This document shows, in pieces, positions 18,841 through 29,032 of a stretch of 64,000 bases of DNA. The notes below the pieces were generated by a model. That model was not told where the DNA came from. It did not search any database and saw only the letters and a list, made by a program, of their open reading frames with translations. Origin of the DNA: Limosilactobacillus reuteri (lineage in GTDB: Bacteria > Bacillota > Bacilli > Lactobacillales > Lactobacillaceae); the NCBI RefSeq assembly GCF_020784725.1, contig NZ_JAJGTZ010000044.1, positions 62,001-126,000 on the forward strand. The letters are read 5' to 3'. The position numbers were made by a program, and so were the translations under genes. Position 1 is the first letter of the stretch. Each line of letters opens with the position of its first letter.

Positions 18841-19413
18841 TTGAGTGAGGAACGGAAAGAGAGCCGACGAGCTAATGATGAATTATGGGATAAAAAGTTT
18901 ACCGATAACGAAGACCTTGATAGTGATGGCCATTTATCCCGAACAGAACACCGTAAGCAACGATCGCATAATTCAATGATTACTACGATCTTAATCGTGT
19001 TAATTATCGTTCTCGCCGCTACACCACTTATTTATTGGATTAATAATAAACAGTCCTTTAATCATCCGGTGAGAACTGAACAAGTAGCTACTAGTTCTGA
19101 AAATAGTAAAAAAAAAGAATCTCACAGTTCGAATACCTCTAGTGAGCATTCAAAGAAGGAATCTAGTGTAAGCAGTAGTGAATCTTCTTCTTCAAGTATT
19201 GAAGAATCGAGTTCGCCGCAAACCAGCCAAAGTTATAGTGCTCCGCAAAGCAGTAGCAGTTATTATCGATATAGTAGTAGTTATCGTTACGGTAATGGGT
19301 ATCAAAACCGGACTACTCCTAATCGCTACAGTAGTTATCAGCAGCGTTATAACAATAACCAAACCTATAATCGCTACAATAATAATACAGAAAATACAAA
19401 CCGTTATCGTTAA
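18841..19413 (+). CDS. YpbE-like single-pass membrane protein with low-complexity exterior
   Basis: A 190-residue protein with a charged cytoplasmic start (about 1-45), one membrane helix (MITTILIVLIIVLAATPLIYWI), a Ser/Glu/Lys-rich linker, and a tail of about 60 residues almost only Tyr, Asn, Arg, Ser and Gln. Its position between the recQ-like gene and cmk, and its N terminus, match the YpbE/EF1546-type family, which normally ends in a LysM peptidoglycan-binding domain; none is visible here. The TTG at 18841 is preferred because AAGGAGG at 18824-18830 is 10 bases upstream; the ATG at 18832 is too close. Confidence 0.7.
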   Translation: MSEERKESRRANDELWDKKFTDNEDLDSDGHLSRTEHRKQRSHNSMITTILIVLIIVLAATPLIYWINNKQSFNHPVRTEQVATSSENSKKKESHSSNTSSEHSKKESSVSSSESSSSSIEESSSPQTSQSYSAPQSSSSYYRYSSSYRYGNGYQNRTTPNRYSSYQQRYNNNQTYNRYNNNTENTNRYR

Positions 19414-19486
19414 CAATAGAGTATTGGCAGCAATTTTCTGATAAAGTAGTGGATTGGATTGAAAATAGAGGAGTGAATAGCTAATA

Positions 19487-20173
19487 ATGTGTAAGAGATT
19501 GCAAGTAGCAATTGATGGTCCGGCCTCAGCAGGAAAGAGTACGGTCGCCAAATTAGTAGCAAAAAGGTTTAATTATGTCTATTGTGATACCGGCGCAATG
19601 TACCGAGCTGTTACATTAGCAGCATTAAACCAGGGCATTGATCCCAAAGATGATAAAAAGGTTGCTGAAATTGCTCGGCAAATAAAAATTGATTTCGAAC
19701 CTGGTAAAACCGAACAAAGAGTTTTCTTGGATGGTAAAGAGGTGACTCGTGATATCCGGTTGCCTAAAGTAGCAGCAAATGTATCTGCTGTAGCGGCAGT
19801 TCCAGCTGTTCGCGAAGAGATGACTAAGCAACAGCGACAAATTGCTGAAAATGGTGGAATTGTAATGGATGGACGGGATATTGGTACAACTGTTTTACCA
19901 CAAGCACCTGTAAAGATATTCATGGTAGCGAGTGCCTATGAACGGGCACGCCGGCGATATGCTGAAAACCAAGCAAAAGGGATTAATACAACGTCGCTTG
20001 AAGAATTACAAAAAGCAATTGAATTAAGGGATAAAAAAGACTCAACACGAGAAGTTTCGCCTCTTACACAAGCACCCGATGCAATCAAATTGGATACAAC
20101 AAATATGACAATTGATGAAGTTGTGAGTGAAATCAGTAAAATAATTAAAAAAACACAAGATGAATTAGCCTAA
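19487..20173 (+). CDS. cmk: Cytidylate kinase
   Basis: A 228-residue nucleoside monophosphate kinase that phosphorylates CMP and dCMP. Landmarks are the P-loop VAIDGPASAGKST, YCDTGAMYRAVTL, VVMDGRDIGT-type text reading GIVMDGRDIGTTVLP, and YERARRRYAENQAKG in the lid. Cmk followed by rpsA is a common Firmicute order. GAGGAG at 19468-19473 is a somewhat distant ribosome site (13 bases). Confidence 0.96.
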   Translation: MCKRLQVAIDGPASAGKSTVAKLVAKRFNYVYCDTGAMYRAVTLAALNQGIDPKDDKKVAEIARQIKIDFEPGKTEQRVFLDGKEVTRDIRLPKVAANVSAVAAVPAVREEMTKQQRQIAENGGIVMDGRDIGTTVLPQAPVKIFMVASAYERARRRYAENQAKGINTTSLEELQKAIELRDKKDSTREVSPLTQAPDAIKLDTTNMTIDEVVSEISKIIKKTQDELA

Positions 20174-20245
20174 ATACTGGAAATGTGAAACAAATTTTAG
20201 TAAAATATCTTTTAGAGTTGATTGTTGCAAGGAGGATTTTTTTTA

Positions 20246-21496
20246 ATGGCTGAAAACAACGAAAATAAAAACGATATGTTAGAAGCGCTTGATAGCATTG
20301 AACAAGTTAAGGTGGGCGATGTTGTCAAGGGTGAAGTTTTGGCAATCGATGACGATCGTCAAGCTATCGTTGGTATTAAAGATGCAGGGGTTGAAGGTGT
20401 CGTCCCTGCTAAGGAATTATCAACCAAGCCAGTTGAAGACATCAATGATGCTGTAAAAGTAGGTGACGAATTAGACTTAGTTGTCATTTCTAAGATCGGT
20501 AACGATAAGGAAAATGGTAGCTACCTTCTTTCTCACCGTCGTCTTGAAGCCCGTAAGGTATGGGATGACATTCAAAAGAAATTTGATGAAGGTGAACACA
20601 TTACCGCCAAAGTCACTCAAGCTGTTAAGGGTGGATTAGTCGTTGATGCTGGAGTTCGTGGCTTCGTCCCTGCTTCAATGATTACTGATCACTATGTTGA
20701 AGACCTTAATCAATTTAAGGGTCAAGAACTTGAATTTAAGATTGTTGAAATTGAACCAAGCGAAAACCGTTTGATTCTTTCACACAAGGAAATTATTCAA
20801 GCTCAACACGAAAAGGCTGCTGAAAAGGTATTTGCTGAATTACAACCAGGTGATGTTGTTGAAGGTAAAGTTGCACGGATGACTAACTTCGGTGCATTTA
20901 TTGACCTTGGCGGCGTTGATGGATTGGTTCACGTTTCTGAAATTTCATACGATCATGTTGACAAACCTTCTGATGTATTGACTGCTGGTCAAGATGTTAA
21001 GGTTAAGGTATTAAGCGTTGACCCTGAACGTGAACGGATTTCATTATCCATTAAGCAAACTTTACCAGGACCATGGGATGATATTGAAGAAAAGGCTCCA
21101 GTTGACAGCGTATTAACTGGTACTGTTAAGCGTTTGACTAGCTTTGGTGCTTTCGTTGAAGTATTCCCTGGTGTTGAAGGTTTAGTTCACATTTCACAAA
21201 TCTCACACAAGCACATTGCTACACCTGCAGATGTTCTTAAGCCAGGTCAAGAAGTACAAGTTAAGGTAATCAATGTTGATCCTGAACACCAACGTCTTGG
21301 CTTATCAATGAAGGCTCTTGAAGAACGTCCAAAGGAAGACGAAAACAACAATAACAACGGCGAAAACTACCGTGGTCGTCGTCGTTCACGTCGTAACAAT
21401 AACAACCGGAGCTTTATGAACAATGCTCCAGAAGAAGAAAGTGGCTTCTCAATGGGTGACTTAATTGGTGACAAGCTTAAGGACCTACGGAACTAG
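20246..21496 (+). CDS. rpsA: 30S ribosomal protein S1 (four-domain Firmicute type)
   Basis: A 416-residue protein with four S1 OB-fold domains; the third and fourth show the clear signatures RMTNFGAFIDLGGVDGLVHVSE and RLTSFGAFVEVFPGVEGLVH. It helps messenger binding at the 30S subunit in many bacteria; four-domain forms in low-GC bacteria may act differently. The tail is unusual, rich in Arg and Asn (RGRRRSRRNNNNRS), ending in an acidic then basic segment. The ATG at 20246 follows AAGGAGG. Codon bias is strong, as expected for a ribosomal gene. Confidence 0.95.
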   Translation: MAENNENKNDMLEALDSIEQVKVGDVVKGEVLAIDDDRQAIVGIKDAGVEGVVPAKELSTKPVEDINDAVKVGDELDLVVISKIGNDKENGSYLLSHRRLEARKVWDDIQKKFDEGEHITAKVTQAVKGGLVVDAGVRGFVPASMITDHYVEDLNQFKGQELEFKIVEIEPSENRLILSHKEIIQAQHEKAAEKVFAELQPGDVVEGKVARMTNFGAFIDLGGVDGLVHVSEISYDHVDKPSDVLTAGQDVKVKVLSVDPERERISLSIKQTLPGPWDDIEEKAPVDSVLTGTVKRLTSFGAFVEVFPGVEGLVHISQISHKHIATPADVLKPGQEVQVKVINVDPEHQRLGLSMKALEERPKEDENNNNNGENYRGRRRSRRNNNNRSFMNNAPEEESGFSMGDLIGDKLKDLRN

Positions 21497-21515
21497 TTTC
21501 TTAAATTAATTATCT

Positions 21516-21553
21516 TTTAAGGGGGAAGTGACATGATTGTTACTTCCTCTTTA
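21516..21553 (+). terminator. Terminator after rpsA
   Basis: AAGGGGGAAGT pairs with ACTTCCTCTTT around a short loop. The T-tract is short, so some read-through to der is likely. Confidence 0.6.
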
Positions 21554-21587
21554 ATCATTTAAAATAAAATGAAAGAAGGTGGAAAGA

Positions 21588-22901
21588 TTGGCAAATCCAA
21601 TCGTAGCAGTTGTTGGTCGTCCAAACGTTGGAAAATCAACATTATTCAATCGTATTGCAGGAGAACGGATTTCAATTGTTGAAGATACTCCTGGAGTTAC
21701 TCGAGACCGTATTTATGCTCATGCTGAATGGTTAGGAAAACATTTTAGCATGATTGATACTGGTGGGATTGAAATATCAGATCAACCATTATTGACACAG
21801 ATTCGTCAACAAGCAGAAGTTGCTATTGATGAAGCAGATGTAATAATCTTCGTTGCCGATGTAGAGAACGGAGTGACTGATGCTGATGAGCAAGTAGCAC
21901 GAATTTTATATCGCTCCAATAAACCAGTGGTCTTAGCTGTTAATAAAGTCGATAACCCAGAACGGCGTAGTGATATTTATGATTACTATTCCCTTGGTCT
22001 AGGGGAGCCGTATGCAGTTTCAAGTGTTCACGGTATTGGAATGGGTGATCTTTTGGATGCCGTTATTAAAGAGTTTCCTGATAACGCCGCTAATGATGAA
22101 GATGATTCCATTCACTTTAGCTTTATCGGTCGTCCTAATGTGGGGAAATCATCACTAGTTAATGCAATTTTAGGTGAAAACCGGGTAATTGTTTCTAACG
22201 TTGCCGGAACTACACGTGATGCCATTAATACTCAATTTGAAACAGTCGATGGACAAAAATTCACGATGGTTGATACTGCTGGAATCCGCAAAAAAGGAAA
22301 AATATATGAGAATACTGAGCGTTATTCATTAATGCGTTCCATGCGGGCGATTGATGATAGTGATGTTGTACTTGTTGTCTTAAATGCAGAAGAAGGTATT
22401 CGCGAATTAGATAAGCATATTGCTGGATATGCCCACGAAGCAGGATGTGGGGTTATTATCGTCGTTAATAAGTGGGATACATTAAAAGAAAAAGATCACC
22501 GAACAATGACAGATTTTACTAATCTGATTCGGCAAGAATTCCAGTACCTCAGTTATGCACCAATTATTTTCGTTTCGGCGAAGACAAAGCAACGCTTAAA
22601 TCAATTACCGGGATTGATCGAAGAAGTATATCAACATCACCGTCAACGGATCCAATCGGCAGTCTTAAATGATGTTTTAATGGATGCAATTGCTGCCAAT
22701 CCGACTCCAACACAAAATGGTCGGCGTTTGCGAGTATACTACGGGACACAGGTTGCAACCGAACCACCAACATTTGTTATCTTTGTTAATGATCCAGAGT
22801 TAATGCATTTCTCCTATGAGCGTTATTTGGAAAATCAAATTCGGAAAGCTTTTGACTTTTCTGGTACACCAATCCATTTAATCAAGCGTCAACGGCAGTA
22901 A
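21588..22901 (+). CDS. der: Ribosome biogenesis GTPase Der (EngA)
   Basis: A 437-residue GTPase with two tandem G domains and a KH-like C-terminal domain, needed for 50S subunit maturation. G1 motifs are [14 protein letters not shown] and [14 protein letters not shown]4 motifs are AVNKVD and VVNKWD. The start is TTG at 21588, with GAAGG 8 bases upstream; the GTG at 21579 overlaps that ribosome site. The length then equals the usual 436-437 residues. Confidence 0.96.
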   Translation: MANPIVAVVGRPNVGKSTLFNRIAGERISIVEDTPGVTRDRIYAHAEWLGKHFSMIDTGGIEISDQPLLTQIRQQAEVAIDEADVIIFVADVENGVTDADEQVARILYRSNKPVVLAVNKVDNPERRSDIYDYYSLGLGEPYAVSSVHGIGMGDLLDAVIKEFPDNAANDEDDSIHFSFIGRPNVGKSSLVNAILGENRVIVSNVAGTTRDAINTQFETVDGQKFTMVDTAGIRKKGKIYENTERYSLMRSMRAIDDSDVVLVVLNAEEGIRELDKHIAGYAHEAGCGVIIVVNKWDTLKEKDHRTMTDFTNLIRQEFQYLSYAPIIFVSAKTKQRLNQLPGLIEEVYQHHRQRIQSAVLNDVLMDAIAANPTPTQNGRRLRVYYGTQVATEPPTFVIFVNDPELMHFSYERYLENQIRKAFDFSGTPIHLIKRQRQ

Positions 22902-22965
22902 AAGTTAAAGAATCCATTGTAAAATGAAAAAACATTAAAAATGCGGATAGAAGTTGAGAAAACCG

Positions 22966-22994
22966 CTTGTCAGCAGGCTTTCACTATGCTAATC
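22966..22994 (+). promoter_or_regulatory. Promoter of hup
   Basis: TTGTCA (22966-22971), a 17-base spacer, and TAATCT (22989-22994). The predicted leader is about 110 bases long and contains inverted repeats. Confidence 0.65.
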
Positions 22995-23031
22995 TTAACA
23001 ATGAAATGATACGAACTTCTCGTAGTTATTT

Positions 23032-23059
23032 CGTTAATTTTGGACCACTCAAAATTAAC
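23032..23059 (+). repeat. Inverted repeat in the hup leader
   Basis: GTTAATTTT (23032-23040) and AAAATTAAC (23051-23059) are perfect 9-bp arms around a 10-base loop. No T-tract follows, so a leader hairpin affecting messenger stability or translation is more likely than termination. Confidence 0.55.
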
Positions 23060-23110
23060 ATTCACAGACGTAAGTTTAATACTTTCGTTATTTGTGGGAG
23101 GTGAAACAAC

Positions 23111-23386
23111 ATGGCAAACAAAGCAGAATTAGTAAGCAATGTTGCTACTGCAACTGGCTTAACCAAGAAGGATGCTACTGCAGCTGTAGATGCTGTTTTC
23201 AGTTCAATCCAAGCATCTTTAGCTAAGGGTGAAAAGGTTCAATTGATCGGCTTCGGTAACTTCGAAGTACGTCAACGTGCTGCACGTAAGGGCCGCAACC
23301 CACAAACTGGAGAAGAAATTAACATTCCTGCAAGTAAGGTACCAGCATTCAAGCCTGGTAAAGCTTTAAAGGATGCTGTTAAGTAA
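23111..23386 (+). CDS. hup: DNA-binding protein HU
   Basis: A 91-residue histone-like protein that bends and compacts DNA. It starts [12 protein letters not shown], and the beta arm [19 protein letters not shown] carries the intercalating proline (about 64). The length is the family's standard. The ribosome site GGGAGGTGAAAC is strong and codon use is highly biased, both expected for an abundant protein. The gene is monocistronic with its own promoter and terminator. Confidence 0.98.
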   Translation: MANKAELVSNVATATGLTKKDATAAVDAVFSSIQASLAKGEKVQLIGFGNFEVRQRAARKGRNPQTGEEINIPASKVPAFKPGKALKDAVK

Positions 23387-23402
23387 TTAACAGTTAAATG
23401 TT

Positions 23403-23450
23403 AAAAAGAGACTAGGAAAGCATGTGCTCTTCCCAGTCTCTTTTCTTTTT
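23403..23450 (+). terminator. Terminator after hup
   Basis: AAAAGAGACTAGGAA pairs with TTCCCAGTCTCTTTT with one mismatch; a T-rich tail follows. Confidence 0.9.
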
Positions 23451-23521
23451 AAAGGCGTGTACAATGCTTAAAATCATTGATTGTGATATATTTAAAAGTG
23501 ATAGTAAAAGGAGGGCATAAT

Positions 23522-24787
23522 ATGACCTACTCAGAACAAATGCTTGACCAATTAGAAGCAGGAAAATTAAAAGAAGCCCAAAAATCATTTAAACTCGCAC
23601 TAATTAATGATGATGATGATATGTTATTTAGCCTTGCAGAGGAATTATATGCATTGGGCTTTCTTCAACAGGCACGAACGATTTACTTAAAATTATTAGA
23701 TCGTTATCCCGATGAAGATGAATTAAAGACTAATTTAGCGACGATTGCAATTGATGAGGGACATAATGACGAAGCTTTATCATACTTAGCCCAGATTAAG
23801 CCGAACTCACCAGCTTATGTTCAATCATTACTGGTTGCAGCGGACTTATATCAAACTGAAGAAGAATTTGAAGTGACGGAGGACAAGTTAAAAGAAGCTT
23901 ACGCATTAGCTCCCGATGAACCAGCTGTTGAATTTGCGCTCGGTGAATTTTACTTTATGGTTGGCCAATATTCTGAAGCAATCCAATATTACTTCCAATT
24001 AATTAAAAATGGATATACTGACTTTGCGAAAGTTGATATTGCTGGACGCCTAGGCATTTGTTACGCTCAGAGTGGTCAGTTTAAGAAGGCTTTAGGCTAC
24101 TTCAATCAGGTTAAGCCGGAATACCAGACTAGTGATATTCGTTTCCAAAAGGGATTGACCCAACTTCAATTAGGAGATACTGAAAAGGCAATAAAAACTT
24201 TAGAGGATCTTATTAACGATGATAACCAATATGCATCTGCTTATCCTGAACTAGCAAAGGCGTATGAAAAGGAAAATAAGTATCAGCAAGCATTACGAGT
24301 TGTTCAAGAAGGGCTCAGTGTTGATCAATACAATGAATACCTTTATTCACTGGCGGCTGAAATTACCAGTCACCTTGGCGATCAAAAGTTAATGAAGAAA
24401 TACTTGGTAAAAGCGCATGAACTTGCTCCAGAGAATATGACGATCACCTTGCAATATAGTAATTTCTTACTTCACCAACACGATGATGAGGCAAATATTA
24501 AGCTTTTGAGTCCATTGGTAAAAGAAGATGAAACTGATCCACAATTATATTGGAATCTTGCGCGGTCATATCAACGAACTGATCAGCTTGAATTAGCCGG
24601 AAAATATTATGAAGCTGCTTTGCCAGCATACAGTGAAAATCCAACATTCTTAAAAGAATTAATTAATTACTACCGCGAAACTGGTGAAACTGATAAGTTA
24701 ATAGATGAATTGGAACACTATCTCCGGTTAGTTCCAACGGATACTGAAATGCAGGATCTCTATGACCAATATGAAGATTACAAATAA
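23522..24787 (+). CDS. Tetratricopeptide repeat protein
   Basis: A 421-residue cytoplasmic protein built almost wholly of TPR-like helix pairs. Repeats can be followed by the recurring A/G-x-x-x-Y and P spacing, for example ALGFLQQARTIYLKLLDRYP, PELAKAYEKENKYQQALRVVQ and YWNLARSYQRTDQLELAGKYY. It probably scaffolds proteins; no enzyme motif is seen. Position between hup and cca matches YpiA-like TPR proteins of Firmicutes. The ATG at 23522 follows AAAAGGAGG. Confidence 0.88.
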   Translation: MTYSEQMLDQLEAGKLKEAQKSFKLALINDDDDMLFSLAEELYALGFLQQARTIYLKLLDRYPDEDELKTNLATIAIDEGHNDEALSYLAQIKPNSPAYVQSLLVAADLYQTEEEFEVTEDKLKEAYALAPDEPAVEFALGEFYFMVGQYSEAIQYYFQLIKNGYTDFAKVDIAGRLGICYAQSGQFKKALGYFNQVKPEYQTSDIRFQKGLTQLQLGDTEKAIKTLEDLINDDNQYASAYPELAKAYEKENKYQQALRVVQEGLSVDQYNEYLYSLAAEITSHLGDQKLMKKYLVKAHELAPENMTITLQYSNFLLHQHDDEANIKLLSPLVKEDETDPQLYWNLARSYQRTDQLELAGKYYEAALPAYSENPTFLKELINYYRETGETDKLIDELEHYLRLVPTDTEMQDLYDQYEDYK

Positions 24788-24801
24788 TTTTTAATTTAAA
24801 T

Positions 24802-24856
24802 GAGACAGGAAACGTTAACGATTTTAGCCGTTCTTTACGCTTCCTGTCTCTTTTTA
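24802..24856 (+). terminator. Terminator after the TPR gene
   Basis: GAGACAGGAA and TTCCTGTCTC form a perfect 10-bp stem, extended by CG pairing, with a T5 tail. Confidence 0.93.
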
Positions 24857-24912
24857 GTAGTAACTTAATTTGTTATAATCAACTTTGATTATCAAAATGA
24901 GGACATGATTAA

Positions 24913-26124
24913 ATGAAAATAAAACAATTACCAGCTATATTTGAACCAGCACGCCCTGTCTTACAAAAAATAGAGGAGGCTGGCTACGAAGCATATTTTG
25001 TTGGCGGTTGTGTCCGTGACACTATCTTGCATGATGAGATTCATGATATAGATATAGCAACGAGTGCTTACCCTAGTGAAATAAAGGCGATTTTTAACCA
25101 TACTGTTGATACCGGAATTGAACATGGTACAGTTATGATTCTCGACCATGGAACGGGATATGAAACAACTACTTTTAGAACCGAGTCAGGTTACCAAGAC
25201 TACCGCCGTCCTGATAAAGTGACTTTTGTTCGTTCATTAAGTGAAGATCTCCAGCGTCGGGACTTCACAATTAACGCCCTCGCCTTACGTGAAGATGGGG
25301 AAGTTATTGATCTGTTTGACGGACTAGAAGACTTGCAAAAACATCTTATTAAAGCGGTTGGCAACCCTAATGAACGTTTTCATGAAGATGCTTTACGGAT
25401 GATGCGGGCTGTGCGTTTTGCAAGTAAGCTTGATTTTGTCATTGATACTGCAACATTAAAAGGGATTAAAGAAAATGCACCATTATTAGAAAAAATTGCC
25501 GTTGAACGAATCCGAGTTGAGCTAGAAAAACTATTGCTAGGCCAAAATCCAGTAGCGGGCTTAAAAGATTTTATTGCGACTGGATTGTATCGATATTGTC
25601 CAGGTTTGGAAAATGCGCAAGCTGCTTTATCGGCTTTATTAATTCTTCACCAATGGTATTTGGAAAATGAGGTTCAATTGTGGTCAGTTTTAAGCTTACA
25701 ACTCCAGCTTGATCAAACAGAAATTGGTAAATTCTTAAAGAAGTGGAAGACAGCAAATGATTTAATTGCGCAGGTCAAAAAAGTAGTTCCAGCAGTCCAA
25801 GCAATTCGCCAACATGAGCTTACACCAACACTAATGTTTAATACCGGAAAAGCAGCCCTTCATGATGCTAACCAAGTAGCTAAGTTATATGGATGGGCAA
25901 TTAATGATGAAGAATTGCAAAAAGCTTATCAAAAATTACCAATTAAAAACGCTAAAGAATTAGCAGTTGATGGTCGAGTCTTAATTACTAAAGCGGGGGT
26001 AAAACCAGGACCATTGATGGGCAAAATTCTTCAGCAATTAACGTTTGCAGTGGTAAATGGTGAGATAGCTAACGATGCAACAAACTTGTTAGAAAAAGTA
26101 GAAGAGATAACGAAAGAGGGATAA
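24913..26124 (+). CDS. cca: CCA tRNA nucleotidyltransferase
   Basis: A 403-residue class II nucleotidyltransferase that adds or repairs the 3' CCA of tRNA without a template. The head domain shows VGGCVRDTILHDEIHDIDIA (metal aspartates in DID), and the neck shows RRDFTINALAL and the base-selecting motif EDALRMMRAVRFA (about 157-169). It is the first gene of a four-gene run cca-uup-thyA-folA; the next gene starts one base after its stop. Confidence 0.96.
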   Translation: MKIKQLPAIFEPARPVLQKIEEAGYEAYFVGGCVRDTILHDEIHDIDIATSAYPSEIKAIFNHTVDTGIEHGTVMILDHGTGYETTTFRTESGYQDYRRPDKVTFVRSLSEDLQRRDFTINALALREDGEVIDLFDGLEDLQKHLIKAVGNPNERFHEDALRMMRAVRFASKLDFVIDTATLKGIKENAPLLEKIAVERIRVELEKLLLGQNPVAGLKDFIATGLYRYCPGLENAQAALSALLILHQWYLENEVQLWSVLSLQLQLDQTEIGKFLKKWKTANDLIAQVKKVVPAVQAIRQHELTPTLMFNTGKAALHDANQVAKLYGWAINDEELQKAYQKLPIKNAKELAVDGRVLITKAGVKPGPLMGKILQQLTFAVVNGEIANDATNLLEKVEEITKEG

Positions 26125-26125
26125 T

Positions 26126-28036
26126 ATGCAAACTATGCATGCAGAGGGTCTAACTAGTACATACGGTGAAAAGACCTTATTTGATGATATTTCATTTATT
26201 ATCAATGAAAATGATCGAATTGGACTGATTGGCGTTAATGGAAGTGGAAAAACAAGTCTTCTTAACGTAATTAGTGGGGAAGTAAACCCAGAAGGTGGCG
26301 GTCAGATCACTAAACCTAATGATTATACGATCGGTTATTTAAAGCAGCAGCCTGAGCTTGATGAAAACAAAACAATCATGGAAGCTGTTTTTGAAGGTAA
26401 ACAGCCAGTCTTTGAAACAATTCGTCAATATGAGCTGGCTCTTGAACGCTTTACAAAGCACCCAGAAGATCCACAAGCAATCGACCGTTACACAAAAATG
26501 CAGGCGCGGATGGACCAAGAAGATGCATGGGAAGCAGATAGTCGGGTAAAGACGATTCTGACCCAGTTAAAGATAAAAGATGTAAGTCAAAAGATTGTTC
26601 AACTTTCTGGAGGACAAAAGAAGCGAGTTGGGTTAGCGCAAGTCTTAATTCAACAGCCAGACCTTTTATTACTTGATGAACCGACTAACCACTTAGACCT
26701 TGATTCAGTAGTTTGGCTCCAAGATTTTCTTCGCAGTTATAAGGGTGCCGTCCTCGTTGTTACTCACGATCGCTACTTCTTGGATCAAATTACAAATCAT
26801 ATCTGGGAACTATCTTTTGGTAAACTTTATCACTACGAAGGAAATTATCAGGACTTTGTAGCGAAAAAGGCAGAACGAGTAGCGTTAGCTAAAGATACTG
26901 AGAAAAAGAATCAACAGCTATATAAAAAAGAATTAGCCTGGATGCGAACAGGTGCAAAAGCCCGTTCTACAAAACAAAAGGGACGGATCAATCGGTTCCA
27001 CGAATTAGAAGGAAAAATCGGTAATCTTAAAACGGATGAAGATATTGCTATCAATCTTGGATCACAACGTTTAGGAAAAGATGTCATTCAATTTAAGGAC
27101 GCCAACTTAAAATTTGATAATCACCAAATTCTTCATGACTTCAATTGGCTTGTTCAAGCAGGTGATCGAATTGGAATTACTGGTGAAAACGGGGCGGGTA
27201 AGACGAGTTTATTAAACGTGATTGCCCAACGTGTCCCCCTAGATAGTGGTGTCCTTAAGATTGGGGAAACCGTTAAGTTAGGGTATTATACCCAGCAAAC
27301 AGAAGGAATTGACAATGATAAACGGATGATTAGTTTCTTGTCTGAAATTGCAGATAATGTTACTGACAAGGATGGCAATAAGCTCAGCGTTACTCAGTTA
27401 TTGGAACGTTTCTTATTCCCGCGTTTTATGCACGGTACTTTGATCAGAAAGCTTTCTGGGGGTGAAAAGCGACGGTTATACCTCTTAAAGATCTTAATGC
27501 AGCAGCCCAATGTCTTACTACTCGATGAGCCAACTAATGATCTTGATATTGGAACATTAACAGTTCTTGAAGATTACCTAGATAATTTTGCGGGAACTGT
27601 AATTACGGTTTCTCATGATCGTTATTTCTTAGATAAAGTGGCAGACAATTTGCTAATCTTCAATGGAAATGGAGATATTGAGCGTTATACGGGACGGTTT
27701 ACTGATTATTTGACTGCTAAAAAGGAAGAAGCAGATAAAGACAAAGAGTATAAAAATAATCAAAAAAACCTTGCTAAAAAACAGATAAATAAGCAAGAAC
27801 CAGCCAAAAAAGAAAAAACAAAACTTACTTATGCTGAGCAGCTCGAGTGGGATCGTATTGATGAAGAATTAGATGACCTTGATCAACAGCATCAACAATT
27901 AGAAAATGAAATGGCTGAAGCGGCAAGTGATTATACGAAAATTGCTAAGTTACAGAAGCAACTAAATGAAATACAAGAAAAAATTGATGAAAAGACAGCT
28001 CGTTGGGAGTATTTAAGCACATACGTTGATGAGTAA
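26126..28036 (+). CDS. ABC-F family ATPase (Uup-like)
   Basis: A 636-residue soluble protein with two ABC domains and no membrane segments. Walker A motifs are GVNGSGKTSLL and GENGAGKTSLL; the signatures are LSGGQKKRVGLAQ and LSGGEKRRLYL; Walker B/DEP text is LLLLDEPTNHLDL and LLLDEPTNDLDI. The C-terminal 90 residues are a charged coiled coil after a Lys/Gln linker, as in Uup. ABC-F proteins act on stalled ribosomes. It starts one base after cca. Confidence 0.93.
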   Translation: MQTMHAEGLTSTYGEKTLFDDISFIINENDRIGLIGVNGSGKTSLLNVISGEVNPEGGGQITKPNDYTIGYLKQQPELDENKTIMEAVFEGKQPVFETIRQYELALERFTKHPEDPQAIDRYTKMQARMDQEDAWEADSRVKTILTQLKIKDVSQKIVQLSGGQKKRVGLAQVLIQQPDLLLLDEPTNHLDLDSVVWLQDFLRSYKGAVLVVTHDRYFLDQITNHIWELSFGKLYHYEGNYQDFVAKKAERVALAKDTEKKNQQLYKKELAWMRTGAKARSTKQKGRINRFHELEGKIGNLKTDEDIAINLGSQRLGKDVIQFKDANLKFDNHQILHDFNWLVQAGDRIGITGENGAGKTSLLNVIAQRVPLDSGVLKIGETVKLGYYTQQTEGIDNDKRMISFLSEIADNVTDKDGNKLSVTQLLERFLFPRFMHGTLIRKLSGGEKRRLYLLKILMQQPNVLLLDEPTNDLDIGTLTVLEDYLDNFAGTVITVSHDRYFLDKVADNLLIFNGNGDIERYTGRFTDYLTAKKEEADKDKEYKNNQKNLAKKQINKQEPAKKEKTKLTYAEQLEWDRIDEELDDLDQQHQQLENEMAEAASDYTKIAKLQKQLNEIQEKIDEKTARWEYLSTYVDE

Positions 28037-28054
28037 AGGAAGGGACAAATAAGG

Positions 28055-29017
28055 ATGGCAACAAATGTAAATGAAGAGCAATACTTAGACTTAATTCGTT
28101 ATGTTTTGACGAATGGACATCAAAAAGGCGATCGGACAGGAACAGGTACTAAATCTGTTTTCGGATATCAGATGCGATTTGACCTAAGTAAAGGTTTTCC
28201 TATTTTAACTACTAAGAAGGTCCCATTTGGCTTGATTAAGAGTGAATTACTATGGTTTTTACGAGGTGACACCAACATTCGCTTTTTACTTCAACACAAG
28301 AATCATATTTGGGATGAATGGGCATTTAAGAAGTGGGTGGAAAGTGATGAATATCAAGGCCCAGATATGACGGACTTTGGTCACCGCTGGCTTAAAGATC
28401 CAGAGTTTAAGAAGGTCTATCTCCAAGAAAAGAAGGCTTTCTGTCAGCGAATTCTTGACGATGATGTATTTGCCCAAAAGTACGGCGATTTAGGGCTTGT
28501 TTATGGAAGTCAGTGGCGAAAGTGGAAGACAAGTCAAGGAGACACAATTGATCAAATTGCTAATGTTATCCAGCAGATTAAAACTACTCCGGATTCACGG
28601 CGGATGATTGTTTCGGCTTGGAATCCAGAAGATGTTCCTTCCATGGCTCTTCCTCCTTGTCACACAATGTTCCAATTTTATGTTAATGATGGAAAGCTTA
28701 GTTGTCAGCTCTATCAGCGAAGCGCCGACATCTTTTTAGGTGTTCCATTCAATATCGCTAGTTATGCCTTATTGACGCATATGATTGCTCATCAATGCGG
28801 TCTAGAACCTGGCGAGTTTGTTCATACATTAGGGGATGCTCACATTTATCTAAACCATCTTGATCAAGTTAAAGAACAGTTGACAAGAACACCTCATGAA
28901 GCTCCCAAATTGATTTTACCTGCCGAACCAAAACCAATCGATCAATATGAAATGACTGATATTAAGTTAGAAGGCTATACTCATGAGCCGGCAATCAAGG
29001 CTCCTGTAGCAGTTTAA
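28055..29017 (+). CDS. thyA: Thymidylate synthase
   Basis: A 320-residue enzyme that converts dUMP to dTMP using methylene-tetrahydrofolate. The catalytic cysteine is Cys202 in [28 protein letters not shown] and [18 protein letters not shown] are also typical. The extra segment after residue 85 places it in the longer Firmicute ThyA class. It is followed closely by folA, which regenerates the folate cofactor. Confidence 0.98.
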   Translation: MATNVNEEQYLDLIRYVLTNGHQKGDRTGTGTKSVFGYQMRFDLSKGFPILTTKKVPFGLIKSELLWFLRGDTNIRFLLQHKNHIWDEWAFKKWVESDEYQGPDMTDFGHRWLKDPEFKKVYLQEKKAFCQRILDDDVFAQKYGDLGLVYGSQWRKWKTSQGDTIDQIANVIQQIKTTPDSRRMIVSAWNPEDVPSMALPPCHTMFQFYVNDGKLSCQLYQRSADIFLGVPFNIASYALLTHMIAHQCGLEPGEFVHTLGDAHIYLNHLDQVKEQLTRTPHEAPKLILPAEPKPIDQYEMTDIKLEGYTHEPAIKAPVAV

Positions 29018-29032
29018 AAGGAGTGGTTCAAA

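Noticed and set aside
19192-19551. 119-residue minus-strand frame across the end of the YpbE-like gene
   Set aside because: A shadow of low-complexity codons (Ser, Tyr, Asn) on the plus strand; it also crosses the cmk start.
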